A DNA stretch of 5,762 bases, taken from positions 1 through 5,762 of the forward strand of contig JAIHTM010000177.1 in assembly GCA_022713905.1 (NCBI GenBank). The letters run 5' to 3'. The notes under the pieces were generated by a model that did not search any database, was not told the DNA's origin, and worked only from the letters and a program-made list of their open reading frames with translations. Shown piece by piece: positions 5,523-5,762 of the stretch. This stretch comes from Collinsella sp. Lineage in GTDB: Bacteria; Actinomycetota; Coriobacteriia; Coriobacteriales; Coriobacteriaceae. The position numbers were made by a program, and so were the translations under genes. The first letter of the stretch is position 1. Every line of letters begins with the position of its first letter.

Positions 5523-5762
5523 CTAATCCTCCGTGTCCACTAGTGTGATGTACTCGGTATCGCCCACGGTGTCGTAGGCAAGATAGATGCGCTTGTCGGG
5601 GCTGATTGAGCCGCGAGCTTCCTCGGCGGCCTTGCGCGCATCTGCCGCCGCTTCGTCGGCGCTGTCCTTCGATGTGTTTGCGGCGTTGGTAGCCGTCTTC
5701 GCGGCATCGGTTGCCGCATCGGCGTTCGCTTTGGCGGTGTTGGCGGCTGCGGTGGCGTCGTT
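5523..5762 (-). CDS. Tail fibre / baseplate protein, C-terminal part (partial)
   Basis: The frame is open from the right edge of the window to a TAG at 5525-5523, giving 79 residues with the start outside. The first 50 or so residues are a low-complexity Ala/Asn/Thr/Asp/Lys stretch (repeats of the type TAKANADAATDAAK), as expected of an alanine-rich coiled coil or fibre stalk. The last 30 residues form a compact ending (KRIYLAYDTVGDTEYITLVD). Alanine-rich helical stalks just before a receptor-binding protein are common in siphovirus baseplate and tail-fibre proteins. The gene ends 2 nt before the next ATG, and the next gene's Shine-Dalgarno lies inside its last codons, so the two are co-transcribed and probably assemble in the same tail-tip structure. 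The exact family is not recognised; the structural role is inferred from composition and position. Confidence 0.75.
   Translation of the reverse strand, partial: NDATAAANTAKANADAATDAAKTATNAANTSKDSADEAAADARKAAEEARGSISPDKRIYLAYDTVGDTEYITLVDTED

Noticed and set aside
4309..5526. Long plus-strand open frame (405 codons) opposite the tail protein gene
   Set aside because: The translation is Arg/Val/His-rich with no recognisable domain, and it mirrors a well-supported minus-strand gene with good SD and family motifs. GC-rich codon bias alone gives such antisense frames.

Overview
The window is part of a prophage or temperate phage genome. Every gene I can support lies on the minus strand, so the text below goes from high to low coordinates. 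The DNA is GC-rich and its codons favour G/C in the third position. Together with the phage protein families seen, this suggests a high-GC gut anaerobe, possibly Coriobacteriia (Eggerthella/Slackia-like) or a high-GC Clostridia. That host call is inference; no host gene is present.

Layout: the C-terminal end of an alanine-rich tail or baseplate protein (5762-5523, open at the window edge) is followed after 2 nt by a 537-residue tail receptor-binding protein (5520-3907). The C-terminus of the latter has the look of a diversity-generating retroelement (DGR) variable region: an Asn-rich stretch ending in WNIGSRLSG. An 81-nt gap with possible hairpins separates it from a reverse transcriptase (3825-2740, TTG start, YADD active site). 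The RT gene overlaps a 122-residue tail-associated gene (2774-2406). After that come a 41-residue CD1375-like small protein (2403-2278, GTG start), a three-helix holin (2272-1853), a membrane-anchored C39-like cysteine peptidase (1875-1168), a GH25 lysozyme with three CW_7 wall-binding repeats (1171-143), a 36-residue single-span membrane protein (146-36), and a strong GC hairpin at the window edge (1-27).

The genes are tightly packed. Two junctions are ATGA stop/start overlaps and two are longer overlaps, so this reads as one late operon covering tail tip, host-range diversification, then lysis. The most notable content is the RT beside its probable target. I read them as a DGR that would vary the phage's receptor-binding tip by adenine-directed mutagenesis. 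The template repeat (TR) is not visible in the window and neither is an Avd accessory gene, so the DGR call rests on the RT plus the target protein. I found no tRNA, rRNA, CRISPR array, IS element or recognisable promoter, and no stretch over 300 bases without a gene.
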